From NCBI GenBank assembly GCA_900468535.1, contig UBTY01000051.1, positions 1 through 64,000 on the forward strand: a DNA stretch of 64,000 nt, read 5' to 3'. The stretch comes from Hyphomicrobiales bacterium (GTDB lineage: Bacteria > Pseudomonadota > Alphaproteobacteria > Rhizobiales > Rhizobiaceae). How positions within the stretch are numbered: the stretch's first letter is position 1; every line of letters starts with the position of its first letter. A model generated the notes under the pieces. The model ran no database searches. It had not been told where the DNA came from and saw only the letters and a list, made by a program, of their open reading frames with translations. A program made the position numbers and the translations under genes. Positions 17,771-25,053 of the stretch are shown piece after piece.

Positions 17771-17971
17771 TTAAAGCCGTACTTCGTTTGCCGTCCGGAG
17801 ACTGGACGAGAGATGCGCTGTAATAGCCCGCTTGATGTCAGTAACGGTATCGAAAACCGCGTTGTCCAGATCGATCACATTGAACTTCACGGCGATGAAT
17901 CTCACGCGGTCGTCAAGTTCAACCGCGATGCCCACTTGCTGACCATTGAAGACCACAGCCTGTTTCTGCAT
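17771..17971 (-). CDS. small hypothetical protein
   Basis: 66 residues (MQKQAVVFNGQQVGIAVELD) starting at 17971 behind AGGGAGA. The sequence FNGQQVGIAVELDDRVRFIAVKFNVIDLDNAVFD suggests a compact beta-rich fold, and the C-terminal TVTDIKRAITAHL is a helix. I recall similar rhizobial proteins without a name. It diverges from the gene at 18142. Confidence 0.65.
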   Translation of the reverse strand: MQKQAVVFNGQQVGIAVELDDRVRFIAVKFNVIDLDNAVFDTVTDIKRAITAHLSSSLRTANEVRL

Positions 17972-18141
17972 CGTTCCGCTCTCCCTTTATTAAGGATATT
18001 CTAATTCGCGTGAAAAACGGTGTGCAAGGCTGCTTTCTCTTCGGTACGCCAGCGGACGGTTGGGGTCGCGTCAGACTAAGGTCCGTACGAAAATGCGGTG
18101 GTTGTGATTGTGCTATTTCTTTTACGGCGCGGGGAAATGGG

Positions 18142-18450
18142 ATGACGTTAGCGACCGATATCCACGATGCTTGCCAGGTTTTGCCGCAACTTGACGGAAA
18201 TAGCCGCTGCGTGCTGATCAAACGGGTGCTAGGAAGGCTTGAGGCTTACCTATGCTATGCGCTGGAGACCATGCCTGCTGAGAAGCGTTTCTGGCTGGAA
18301 GCCCTCGTTTCGTCTGTTCGCATCTCGGTTGAAGAAATCGTTCTCCTCGAGACTGAAGAACTCCTTGGCATATTCGTCGAGTTCGAACAGCTGATTGGCC
18401 TCCTCGACGAATTGATGCCCTCGGTTGACTGCTCACGCAAGCTTCACTAG
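18142..18450 (+). CDS. small hypothetical helical protein
   Basis: 102 residues from the ATG at 18142 (MTLATDIHDACQVLPQLDGN), chosen because GGGGAAATGGG precedes it and the 44 codons upstream are Cys/Gly-rich and unlike the rest. The body is acidic and helical (LEALVSSVRISVEEIVLLETEELLGIFVEFEQLIGLLDELM). No membrane segment and no family recognised. It stands alone. Confidence 0.6.
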   Translation: MTLATDIHDACQVLPQLDGNSRCVLIKRVLGRLEAYLCYALETMPAEKRFWLEALVSSVRISVEEIVLLETEELLGIFVEFEQLIGLLDELMPSVDCSRKLH

Positions 18451-18645
18451 CGGGTGGGCGCTAACCGATCAGCTGTGGCGATGACAATTGGAAGCATCAA
18501 GGAAATCTCGTGGGACTGCGCCACAGGTAAATTATCGCTTGCTAAGACAACGAGGGGCGGGGTTCTCTCGGTCACAGTCTGCTCCCTGATTGTGCTTCTA
18601 AAACCTGTCGGACTGATATTGTAAGCGCGACCGCCAGCTTCCGCT

Positions 18646-18930
18646 TCAATGAGCTTTGGCTTCCGGCAGAGACAGTTCCAGAATTAGCGAGGAGAGGGCG
18701 ATTTCTTCAACGTCTCGCAGCCTGTCTTGTACGTTTTCCGGACCTGCGATCATCGACGCGATAGCAGTGGCCTTTTCCCTATCGCCGTAATCGGCGACGT
18801 ACCCCTCTAGGAGAACTCTGCTGCCGACCATGCTCACCGATATTGACGAGCTTTCAAGCGCGAGCTCTGCAGACATCGCCGCCTGCACGCTTGTAAGCTG
18901 ATCATAGGCAAGGTTTTCCGGTTTGAACAT
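18646..18930 (-). CDS. BON-domain protein
   Basis: 94 residues from the ATG at 18930 with AAGGAGA upstream. The BON fold is visible: VQAAMSAELALESSSISVSM, then VLLEGYVADYGDREKATAIASMIAGPENVQDRL, with the conserved G in LEGYV. BON domains bind membranes or lipids and occur in stress proteins such as OsmY. No signal peptide, so it would act in the cytoplasm. A weak EcfG-like promoter (TGAAC, 16 bases, TGTT; 18962-18986) lies 31 bases upstream. Confidence 0.8.
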   Translation of the reverse strand: MFKPENLAYDQLTSVQAAMSAELALESSSISVSMVGSRVLLEGYVADYGDREKATAIASMIAGPENVQDRLRDVEEIALSSLILELSLPEAKAH

Positions 18931-19502
18931 TCGCGGTGTTTCTCCTTTGTCATACAAGGGAAACAGCGGAGGGACGATTTGGTTCATGGTCGGGACTTAG
19001 GTCTTAGATCCGCGCGGGCTTCCTAAAGCGGTCGATGGCAACGACGTCAGCGTTAAGGCGTCACCCAGCGCGGAGGCGACAAAGTCCGCTTCGAAATAGC
19101 ACAGGTAAGGTCCGAGGAGAACGGGTTCGTGCCGAGTGAGCCTGTCAGATCGAATTACGTCTTGAGGTCAATGGGCGCAGTCCTTAGTGGACGACGCCTC
19201 TCGGCTTCGCGAATGAGTGCAGGACGTCTCGCACGCCGTTCGGTCGCCATGAAAGGTTTGCAGACATACATAGATACGAGGCCGGCGTCACGTCGGGCCA
19301 CTTCAAACCAAGACGTTGTTGTGGCTCCTTGAGCAACAGCGTGGAGTAATGGCTCGTGACAAGGCGATATCGATCGCCGCACCTAATTTGGGTTTCGAGA
19401 CTGTCCACGATCGGTGTTTGAGCGCGTACTTCTGCAGAAAACCAATGGTTTACGTTGTTTGAGACTTAGGTCTGGCAGACCCCGGACTGAGGTCCCAGGC
19501 TG

Positions 19503-19527
19503 GGAACGAGCGGTAGGTGTGAAGGTT
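19503..19527 (+). promoter_or_regulatory. possible EcfG-type promoter (GGAAC-N16-GGTT)
   Basis: GGAAC at 19503-19507 and GGTT at 19524-19527 lie 43 bases before the DUF1236 gene start. The minus-10 element differs from CGTT by one base. Weaker than the perfect matches elsewhere in the window. Confidence 0.35.
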
Positions 19528-19569
19528 TGGCCTCCAGCGGAACGGTCCGCTGAAAAGGAGGAAAGCATC

Positions 19570-19857
19570 ATGAAATATAGACCAGCAGCAATCACAGCCG
19601 CCGCACTTCTGGCATCGAGCGCAGCTTTCGGGCAGTCGGTCATGCCGTCGGAGAAGGTCATAACCTTCGTCCAAAAAGCTCCGGCTCCCCAGGAACGCGT
19701 GGTCGTCAAGGAGAGGATTGTCGTAGGACAGCCGCTTCCCGATTCAGTCGCCGTAACCCCGATCCCCGACGAAACAGGCTATGCTTACGCGATCGTCAAC
19801 GACGAGCGCGTGATCGTCGAACCTTCCACCCGGAAGGTTATTCAAGTCATCCAGTAA
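19570..19857 (+). CDS. exported DUF1236-family protein
   Basis: 95 residues with AAGGAGGAAA directly before the ATG at 19570. Signal peptide of about 21 residues (MKYRPAAITAAALLASSAAF). The remainder has the DUF1236 pattern: VVVKERIVVGQPLPDSVAVTPIPDETGYAYAIVNDERVIVEPSTRKVI, with the YAYAIVND...VIVEP.TRKVI ending. Probably periplasmic; function unknown. A larger DUF1236 protein follows 115 bases downstream in the same direction, so the pair is likely co-expressed. Confidence 0.85.
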   Translation: MKYRPAAITAAALLASSAAFGQSVMPSEKVITFVQKAPAPQERVVVKERIVVGQPLPDSVAVTPIPDETGYAYAIVNDERVIVEPSTRKVIQVIQ

Positions 19858-19972
19858 CGACTTCAGTCGTGATTGATGGGCGGTGTTCGCCGTCAACCTA
19901 CACAACGGTACGCCCGCCGCACCTGAAGCTCCATGCGGACGGCTTGCCGTGTCAGAAATCGGAGATTTTGTT

Positions 19973-20797
19973 ATGAGAAACAGCCATCTTGCAGCTTTTT
20001 TCGCCGCCTTAACGCTAAGCGTCTCACCTCTGGCAACGGCTTCAGCCGCCGCGCAGAGCGATACGAAGACGCAGTCAGACGCTCAGACGATCGAGACGCA
20101 GTCTGGAACCAGCCAGACAGAGTCAGGCACGAGTGCCGATTGCACTGCCAACCCTTCAGGCGCGTGTCCGCAATCCAAGGATCAATCCCAACAAAAGAGC
20201 GGCGAAGGATCTGATATGCAGAAGGGCGCCACCCAAAAATCGGGCGAGGGTTCGAGCGGCGGAAATAAGGCCGGCAACTCATCTTCCGACATGAAGAAAA
20301 AGTCCGGATCGCAAGATGCCTCCGGCGGCACGACGAACGAGCAAAAGGCCAAGTCGGGCGACAACAACACAACGGTTGGTTCCGGCAGTGGCGCCACTCA
20401 GGATTCCAAGGCGCCTGGCACACCCAGCCCGAGGGGCGACGGTGCAAGTCAGTCCACCGACCAGAACAAGAATTCGGTTGAGACGAACGTCGATCAAAAT
20501 ACGACGAACAACAACCAAACCACCAGTAGCAAAACCAACGTCAACGTCACGGTGGAACAGCGGACCGAAATCCGGCGGGTGATCCAGGAAGTGCACGTCG
20601 CGCCGGTGAAAGAAGTCGACTTCACGGTCGCCGTCGGCACGAGAATTTCTAAAAAGGTCCACCTCGAACGGCTGCCGCCGCGACTTGTGAAGATTGTTCC
20701 GGCATACCAAGGCTACCGCTTCTTCCTCCTTGCGGATGGCCGGATCGTCATTGTCGATCCAGATGCGCTGACGATCGTCTACATCATCGAGGCCTAG
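19973..20797 (+). CDS. exported low-complexity DUF1236 protein
   Basis: 274 residues from the ATG at 19973 (GGAG upstream). Signal peptide of about 29 residues (MRNSHLAAFFAALTLSVSPL). Residues 30-190 are almost wholly Ser, Thr, Gly, Asn, Gln, Lys and Asp, hence disordered and hydrophilic. The last 80 residues (VTVEQRTEIRRVIQEVHVAP, then YRFFLLADGRIVIVDPDALTIVYII) form a DUF1236 domain like the neighbour at 19570. This suggests a periplasmic or surface protein with a long flexible linker. A 50-residue membrane protein follows at 20852. Confidence 0.85.
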   Translation: MRNSHLAAFFAALTLSVSPLATASAAAQSDTKTQSDAQTIETQSGTSQTESGTSADCTANPSGACPQSKDQSQQKSGEGSDMQKGATQKSGEGSSGGNKAGNSSSDMKKKSGSQDASGGTTNEQKAKSGDNNTTVGSGSGATQDSKAPGTPSPRGDGASQSTDQNKNSVETNVDQNTTNNNQTTSSKTNVNVTVEQRTEIRRVIQEVHVAPVKEVDFTVAVGTRISKKVHLERLPPRLVKIVPAYQGYRFFLLADGRIVIVDPDALTIVYIIEA

Positions 20798-20851
20798 CAG
20801 GCAGACCCGGCGGCGCCACACCGCGCCGTCGGGGCCGCTGGAGGAATGCAC

Positions 20852-21004
20852 ATGATCTACCAAGAAGAGAAGTCCTCAGGTATCGGTTTTCCGCTGGCTG
20901 CCATCCTCATCGCGATTGCCATGCTTTTGGGAGCGCTGGTGATGACGGCACACCACCCACCGCCTTCGCGTGTGTTCGCGCCGGCGGCCCCGGGTCCTCT
21001 GTGA
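20852..21004 (+). CDS. small single-span membrane protein
   Basis: 50 residues (MIYQEEKSSGIGFPLAAILI) from the ATG at 20852 with GGAGGA about seven bases upstream. One hydrophobic helix (FPLAAILIAIAMLLGALVM) is followed by a short Pro/Ala-rich tail. It lies 54 bases after the low-complexity DUF1236 gene, so the three genes 19570-21004 may form one transcript. No family recognised; it may be a helper or anchor for its neighbours. Confidence 0.6.
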   Translation: MIYQEEKSSGIGFPLAAILIAIAMLLGALVMTAHHPPPSRVFAPAAPGPL

Positions 21005-21293
21005 CGTCATTCATGGAAGCCGTACGGAACTGCACCAGACCTAGGTCCGGGCTTACGCGGGCCGACCATCCGTCGTAGCGTGCAGCGTCCTACCCCTGAA
21101 GGACATCGGAAGGCTTCGATGGGATGTGGTATGAGTTCCCTCGTTGCCTTCCGCCACTTCGGAGATTTCACCTTTGCACGAGAGTACCAAGGCGAAGGAA
21201 AACCTCCTGGCCGAAGTGCTCTTCGGGTCGACTGCGGATCGGCCGCACCGACCCCAAGAACGCCCCCTTGTTCGTCCCGCCCTCGCACGAGCG

Positions 21294-21827
21294 TTACTTG
21301 TTCAAATCCTTTGCCATCACCAGATGATGTTCGAGAGCCGGCCGGGTCGCTGCTGCCCAGGCCTTCAGATCGGGGTTCTCGCCTTCACTACCGTACCGCT
21401 TGAAAATGTCGACGGCATCTTCATGCGCATCTTCCTGATAGGATCGATAGAGCTTTGCGAAATTGGCGCCTTCAAGCTTTTTCAAGTCGTCCAGCATGTT
21501 CTGTTGGGAAGGCGTCATTGCCACTGGAATGGTCGCTTTTACCTTCCGACCTGACACGAGCGCCTTCAGCTCCTCGGACGTCCTTGTGTGATCGGTAATC
21601 ATCTGCTGAGCAAAACTCATGGTTGCCGTGTCCGTCGATCGTTCGACGGCAAGCTTGCTCGCTTCGATTTCGAAGATATCGCTGGTCGCCGCTTCCATGA
21701 CGAAGTCTTCGGTCTTCGGGGCAACCCCCATCACGGAGTTGACGCCGGTCTTTTCGGCGGCGGTCTGCGCCAGAACGGGAAAGGCGAAAAGCAAGGTAAG
21801 GCCGGTGATGGCGATTGTAGGTTTCAT
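21294..21827 (-). CDS. DUF4142-family exported protein
   Basis: 177 residues. Signal peptide of 20 residues (MKPTIAITGLTLLFAFPVLA). The mature part is a helical DUF4142 (ferritin-like) domain: DFVMEAATSDIFEIEASKLAVERSTDTATMSFAQQMITDHTRTSEELKAL, then LEHHLVMAKDLNK. The family carries paired Glu/His positions, as here (IEASKLA, DHTRTSEE, AHEDAV), but metal binding is unproven. Members are often stress-induced periplasmic proteins. The start region contains a direct repeat GAGCTGTCCT at 21831 and 21851. Confidence 0.88.
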   Translation of the reverse strand: MKPTIAITGLTLLFAFPVLAQTAAEKTGVNSVMGVAPKTEDFVMEAATSDIFEIEASKLAVERSTDTATMSFAQQMITDHTRTSEELKALVSGRKVKATIPVAMTPSQQNMLDDLKKLEGANFAKLYRSYQEDAHEDAVDIFKRYGSEGENPDLKAWAAATRPALEHHLVMAKDLNK

Positions 21828-22255
21828 GGCGAGCTGTCCTTTGATTGGATGAGCTGTCCTGGGATTGAAGGAAGTTTGTTCATGTTGCGGAGCTACCCGT
21901 TAACGCCAGGGTTTCGGCGACGCGAAAGGCATCATGTGAGAGAACGCTAGGAGCCAAAACTTGGCCGGCAAGAGCACAAAAGCATCGGCGATACTTATCC
22001 GCAGTAAGTGACGGAAATGTCGCGGTCGTCCGCGGCTCGGGGTGTCGGCGGCGCTCCTATCTCTTTCACAAGCGCGTCAATCACGCCACGTGGAACTCCA
22101 AGAGGGACCTTTGACATCGAACCGTTCCTTCCAGTATCGGGTGCGGAATGAACTCACTTCCAGGAACGTTGTTCCCGATAGCGGGATACGCCTCACAATA
22201 CCTCCTCACCGCAAAGGCCGCTGCGATCGCGGTTTGAACCGATGCGTGCGTAGTG
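21828..22255. other. 428 bp intergenic region
   Basis: No convincing gene. It holds the leader of the DUF4142 gene with a twofold GAGCTGTCCT repeat, and nothing else I can identify before the small-RNA promoter at 22256. Confidence 0.4.
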
Positions 22256-22285
22256 TTGACGCCGACGGATCAGTCACGATATTAT
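22256..22285 (+). promoter_or_regulatory. sigma70-type promoter of a small RNA (copy 1)
   Basis: TTGACG (22256-22261) and TATTAT (22280-22285) with an 18-base spacer. Transcription would start near 22291. The other family member (minus strand, 24694-24723) has the same layout, TTGACG, 18 bases, TTTAAT, and both begin TTGACGCCG. Confidence 0.6.
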
Positions 22286-22290
22286 TCCCC

Positions 22291-22353
22291 ATGGCGCCCT
22301 TCTGGCGTCCGCTCAGACAAAGACTGGCCCCGCTGATCGCGGGGCTTTTTTTT
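22291..22353 (+). ncRNA. candidate small RNA, family X copy 1
   Basis: About 63 bases. First hairpin GGCGCC (22293-22298) and GGCGTC (22304-22309) with loop CTTCT. Linker CGCTCAGACAAAGACT. Strong intrinsic terminator GGCCCCGC/GCGGGGC (22326-22333, 22339-22345) and eight T (22346-22353). A minus-strand relative at 24621-24687 keeps the hairpin, the CAGAC linker and the terminator. No convincing reading frame is present. Target unknown. Confidence 0.6.
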
Positions 22354-22550
22354 GGCGATCGGGTTCGTTCGCGCCACATGTTGCGATCTTGCCGATTTCG
22401 TTCGCAAGCTCAAAATGAGCAACCGCTGAACCTGACCTGCTTTAGAACTTGAGCCGGTATGCGCCACGTGTGTTACGATCGGTCGATCGCGTGCCGGGAA
22501 TTGGGACGGGCTACTCTCGCGGACAATCTTGCCGGACGGGCGGAGCTGGA

Positions 22551-22784
22551 ATGAAGACGCCAAAGAATGACAACAGCGAGATAGTGACAGCCCTGAGATT
22601 TGATGTTGAGCTCACCTTGACCGGGCCAATACCCGCGGTGGTGAACAAAAAGGCTGCTGCGTTGCTTAGGGTCATTGCCGATCGGCTGGAAAATGGCGAG
22701 TTCGAAGAAGGTTTGGATTTCGTCGATGTCCATGACGGAAACGGCAACCAGTCGGTGAAATATTCGCCGGCTACGCTCAGTTGA
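22551..22784 (+). CDS. small hypothetical protein
   Basis: 77 residues from the ATG at 22551 (MKTPKNDNSEIVTALRFDVE), ribosome site GGAGCTGGA. Hydrophilic; LRVIADRLENGEFEEGLDFVDVHDGNGNQSVKYSP looks like a small alpha-beta protein. The frame is open 34 codons further upstream, but that part is Arg/Gly-rich and unlikely to be translated. No family recognised. Confidence 0.6.
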   Translation: MKTPKNDNSEIVTALRFDVELTLTGPIPAVVNKKAAALLRVIADRLENGEFEEGLDFVDVHDGNGNQSVKYSPATLS

Positions 22785-23164
22785 TCACGCACTAGGGAAA
22801 AAGAGCAAGCCGGCCTTTGGGTACGGCGTCGAGCTATTCTGACGGGCTTGAAAGAAAGCCCTGCCAGTCAAGCAGTGCAGGTTGTTGTAATGAAATATCG
22901 CCAGACACGCCGTCGCGTTCCTTCTGCAAGGCAGAACTCAACCTAATGCGAGTGAACAGAGGACGCGCTTTCTGACATGCGCTGTCTAAAACGAACGATC
23001 ACTGCAATAGGATGACAGCCGACCGGCACGCCGTCAGGAGATTTGCAAGCGGCGGTCGGTCTTTGGCTTTGCAGTATTGAAACCCGACCCGCTTGCTGCC
23101 ATCGTCACGAAAATGATCGCCGCGACACTTGGAAGGAGTAGATCGCTACCATCCAAACCGCCAG
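22785..23164. other. 380 bp without a recognisable gene
   Basis: I see no supported gene, repeat or promoter. Frames are short and lack ribosome sites. Confidence 0.4.
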
Positions 23165-23659
23165 TTATTGGCCCGTAAGGTCGGCGCCCGAACAAGTCAG
23201 GCCTGCTAAGCCCGGATCGGCTTGAACCATTGCGGCCAGCTCCAAACCTCGTTTGTATTTTACAGGATCCGATCCGACCGCGTTCGCTTGCTGCACGTTG
23301 TCATGAAGATCGGCGATCTTCACAGGGCATGCTAGTTTGTTTGCAACTGCTCGTATAACAGACTGATCGTCGGTTTCCCCCTTGCGATGGGTTAGCGCGT
23401 CAATAGCGTCGACGACATCGTTGGTGAACCCCAGATCTCGAAGGCGATCGAGATCCCAACCGTCGCACTTCTCAACGACGTCGTGAAGAAACGCGACTAT
23501 CTTCTCCTTCACCCCTTGGACGCGATCAGCCACTCGCTCGCAGTGGTTGACGTATGACTGACCTGTCTTGTCAACTTGTCCCTGATGCGCTTCTAACGAA
23601 ACATGCCGAGCCAAGTCGAGTTCCGACGCTTGAACTGGTATCCCGCCATGCTTTGCCAT
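23165..23659 (-). CDS. HD-domain (RelA/SpoT-hydrolase-like) protein
   Basis: 164 residues. The HD metal-dependent phosphohydrolase pattern is visible: LARHVSLEAHQGQVDKTGQSYVNHCERVA, then VAFLHDVVEKCDGWDLDRLRDLGF (the HD pair) and KLACPVKIADLHDNVQQAN (distal Asp). This matches the hydrolase domain of SpoT/MESH1-type proteins in short form, so hydrolysis of (p)ppGpp or a related nucleotide is possible but not shown. A perfect EcfG-type promoter (23683-23707) lies 23 bases upstream, placing it in the general stress response. Confidence 0.82.
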   Translation of the reverse strand: MAKHGGIPVQASELDLARHVSLEAHQGQVDKTGQSYVNHCERVADRVQGVKEKIVAFLHDVVEKCDGWDLDRLRDLGFTNDVVDAIDALTHRKGETDDQSVIRAVANKLACPVKIADLHDNVQQANAVGSDPVKYKRGLELAAMVQADPGLAGLTCSGADLTGQ

Positions 23660-23682
23660 CGATCAACGTCCTTCAGCGCGAA

Positions 23683-23707
23683 AACGCATAGCACGCCTAG
23701 CGGTTCC
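23683..23707 (-). promoter_or_regulatory. EcfG-type general-stress promoter
   Basis: On the minus strand GGAAC (23707-23703), a 16-base spacer, and CGTT (23686-23683). This is the exact alphaproteobacterial EcfG consensus. The start codon of the HD-domain gene is 23 bases downstream. Confidence 0.7.
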
Positions 23708-23965
23708 GAGTGTGGGCTCAAAACATCGAGGGAGCTCAGTCAGCGCCCGGTGCAAAGATGACAGTTTGCGGGTCGAGTTCGACGTAGGAATGTCGCTTGG
23801 CAGGCTATGTCGAGCTCAAGATGCGCATCCTCACGCGGGTCGATCATGCTGGCCCCTGGCTGTCGCAGACGCTGGCCAGAATGTGGCCTGTCGTTGTCTG
23901 TCGAAGCGCTGCAAAATCCACGGCCGCGCTTCGAGGAATCGGAAGAGGAAAGCCCGACCATCAGG

Positions 23966-24034
23966 GCGATTGGTCGGGCCTTCGGTCCGCGTCGTGCAAT
24001 GCGGACGGTGCAACAAGAGGGACGTTGCACCGAT
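23966..24034. repeat. conserved segment of the duplicated module, copy B
   Basis: Counterpart of 14111-14185. The core GGCGATTGGTCGGGCCTTCG and GCAACAAGAGGGACGTTGC is shared. Here CCCGACCA (23952-23959) and TGGTCGGG also form a perfect 8-bp hairpin across its left edge, which copy A lacks. Confidence 0.55.
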
Positions 24035-24240
24035 TCAACTCTCGAGACCCGAAGCGGTTCCCTTCTGATTTCCATCGACGATTTTTTCATTCAAATGCTC
24101 AATGGCGAGCCGATGGACCACGCGACAAGGGTCCGCAACACCTGCTCGGCAATCACGGTCGCCGCCTCATCGGAATCGACATAATCGCGCGCCATGAGTT
24201 TGAGGACAACCGACATGGGCTGTGATGAAAGATCGACCAT
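24035..24240 (-). pseudogene. paralogue B of the small protein at 14200, internally deleted
   Basis: From 24240 the frame reads MVDLSSQPMSVVLKLMARDY, then VDSDEAATVIAEQVLRTLVA, closely matching paralogue A. About 46 bases are then missing compared with A, shifting the frame so that it ends at 24091. The lost-frame remainder VVHRLAIEHLNEKIVDGN still matches VIHRLALDHLNDPVV of A and ends at 24035. It could yield a 49-residue product but not the full protein. Confidence 0.7.
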
Positions 24241-24300
24241 AACAACGCTCCCGTGCTAAAGGCGGGAGCACAAAGTAACTCTCAGTCACCAGCGCCTGAG
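24241..24300 (-). promoter_or_regulatory. conserved 5' leader with hairpin over the ribosome binding site (copy B)
   Basis: A perfect 7-bp hairpin, GCTCCCG (24248-24254) and CGGGAGC (24264-24270), would lock up the GGGAG ribosome site of the 24240 start. The upstream block GGCGCTGGTGACTGAGAGTT (minus strand) is nearly identical to copy A at 14449-14510. Confidence 0.45.
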
Positions 24301-24331
24301 ACCAGTCTCTGGTGATGCATTAAGTGTAGCA

Positions 24332-24475
24332 TCAACTAGAGCAAACTCTCGAAGTTTCTGCTATCGTACGAAAATAGGCGACGGCAGGCTCCGAGGGAAG
24401 GGAGGCCACCCGACGACGGACGTCACACAGGACATCGGATGACACAATCGGGCGGGGCTGGGTCTGCCCGATCAT
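24332..24475 (-). other. possible small conserved reading frame (copy B of module)
   Basis: Minus-strand frame MIGQTQPRPIVSSDVLCDVR then RRVASLPSEPAVAYFRTIAETSRVCSS, up to 47 residues from the ATG at 24475. It aligns with the frame at 14562-14736 around LCDV and Y.RT. No clear ribosome site. Either a small protein or a conserved non-coding stretch between the small RNA and the downstream gene. Confidence 0.3.
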
Positions 24476-24507
24476 TTCGTCGAACAGGCGCGGCTGAAAG
24501 AGGTTCG

Positions 24508-24597
24508 AAAAAAGAACCCCGCTTGAAGTGAGCGGGGTAAGTGGGGAAGCTGTCTGGGAGAATGGCTCGTCTTGAGGCGAGCCAGCCACATAACCCA
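24508..24597 (-). ncRNA. candidate AbcR/alpha-r15-like small RNA, copy B
   Basis: On the minus strand: stem TGGCTCG/CGAGCCA (24584-24578 and 24569-24563, loop 8 bases), then single-stranded ATTCTCCCAGACAGCTTCCCCACTTA (given as two anti-Shine-Dalgarno tracts, CTCCCAG and CTTCCCC), then terminator ACCCCGCT/AGCGGGGT (24538-24531, 24523-24516) with a T-rich tail. About 90 bases. This matches the architecture known for rhizobial and Agrobacterium AbcR RNAs, which repress transporter mRNAs with Hfq. The family call is from memory of the motif, not a search. Confidence 0.55.
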
Positions 24598-24620
24598 AAC
24601 GCAACGCAGATGTTCCCGAT

Positions 24621-24687
24621 AAAAAAAGCCCCGCGGGAGAGGCGGGGCTACTGGCGTCTGGAAAATGTATAGCGCCTAGAACGGCGT
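24621..24687 (-). ncRNA. candidate small RNA, family X copy 2
   Basis: Minus strand, about 67 bases. Hairpin ACGCC/GGCGC (24687-24683 and 24676-24672, one G-U pair), linker TATACATTTTCCAGACGCC, terminator AGCCCCGC/GCGGGGCT (24649-24642, 24634-24627) and a run of T (24626-24621). The promoter is at 24694-24723. It is related to the plus-strand RNA at 22291-22353 and lies directly upstream of the AbcR-like RNA, giving two small RNAs in tandem. Confidence 0.6.
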
Positions 24688-24693
24688 CTCGAC

Positions 24694-24723
24694 ATTAAAC
24701 AGGGCAGCCGGAAGCGGCGTCAA
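24694..24723 (-). promoter_or_regulatory. sigma70-type promoter of a small RNA (copy 2)
   Basis: TTGACG (24723-24718), 18-base spacer, TTTAAT (24699-24694) on the minus strand, about seven bases before the predicted RNA start. Confidence 0.55.
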
Positions 24724-25053
24724 TCACCATGTCACGTATTTGGGTTAACCGGGATTGAACAGCTCGGTAATTAAGGCAATTTGTTGAACGGCCGTTCGAG
24801 ATAGGTTGCTAGCACGAAGGCCTCCTGACGTTGCGGGTGCATCCCTCGGATAAATCGAGGTTCCTTCGGCACGCTTCAAACTTCGGCGTCCTCATCAATG
24901 ATTGCTTGGACCTTAGGGTCCACAACTGCAGGACATTGCCCGGACGGATGCAGCGCCAATGCTCTTTCCAATTGCTTTTTAGTGGCCCTGCCTGCAAGGT
25001 TGCAAAACATGCTCGCCAAGGCCCGTCCCGAAACTTACTGGGGGGAGAATGCG
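24724..25053. other. 330 bp region before the HWE kinase gene
   Basis: In-frame codons extend upstream of the kinase to 24898, but this stretch (Cys/Ala-rich, no ribosome site) looks untranslated. It probably carries the kinase promoter; I cannot place it. Confidence 0.35.

Noticed and set aside
24898..25053. Upstream ATG (24898) as start of the HWE kinase
   Set aside because: The first 50 codons are Cys/Ala-rich and lack a ribosome site, while GGGGGAG precedes TTG 25054.
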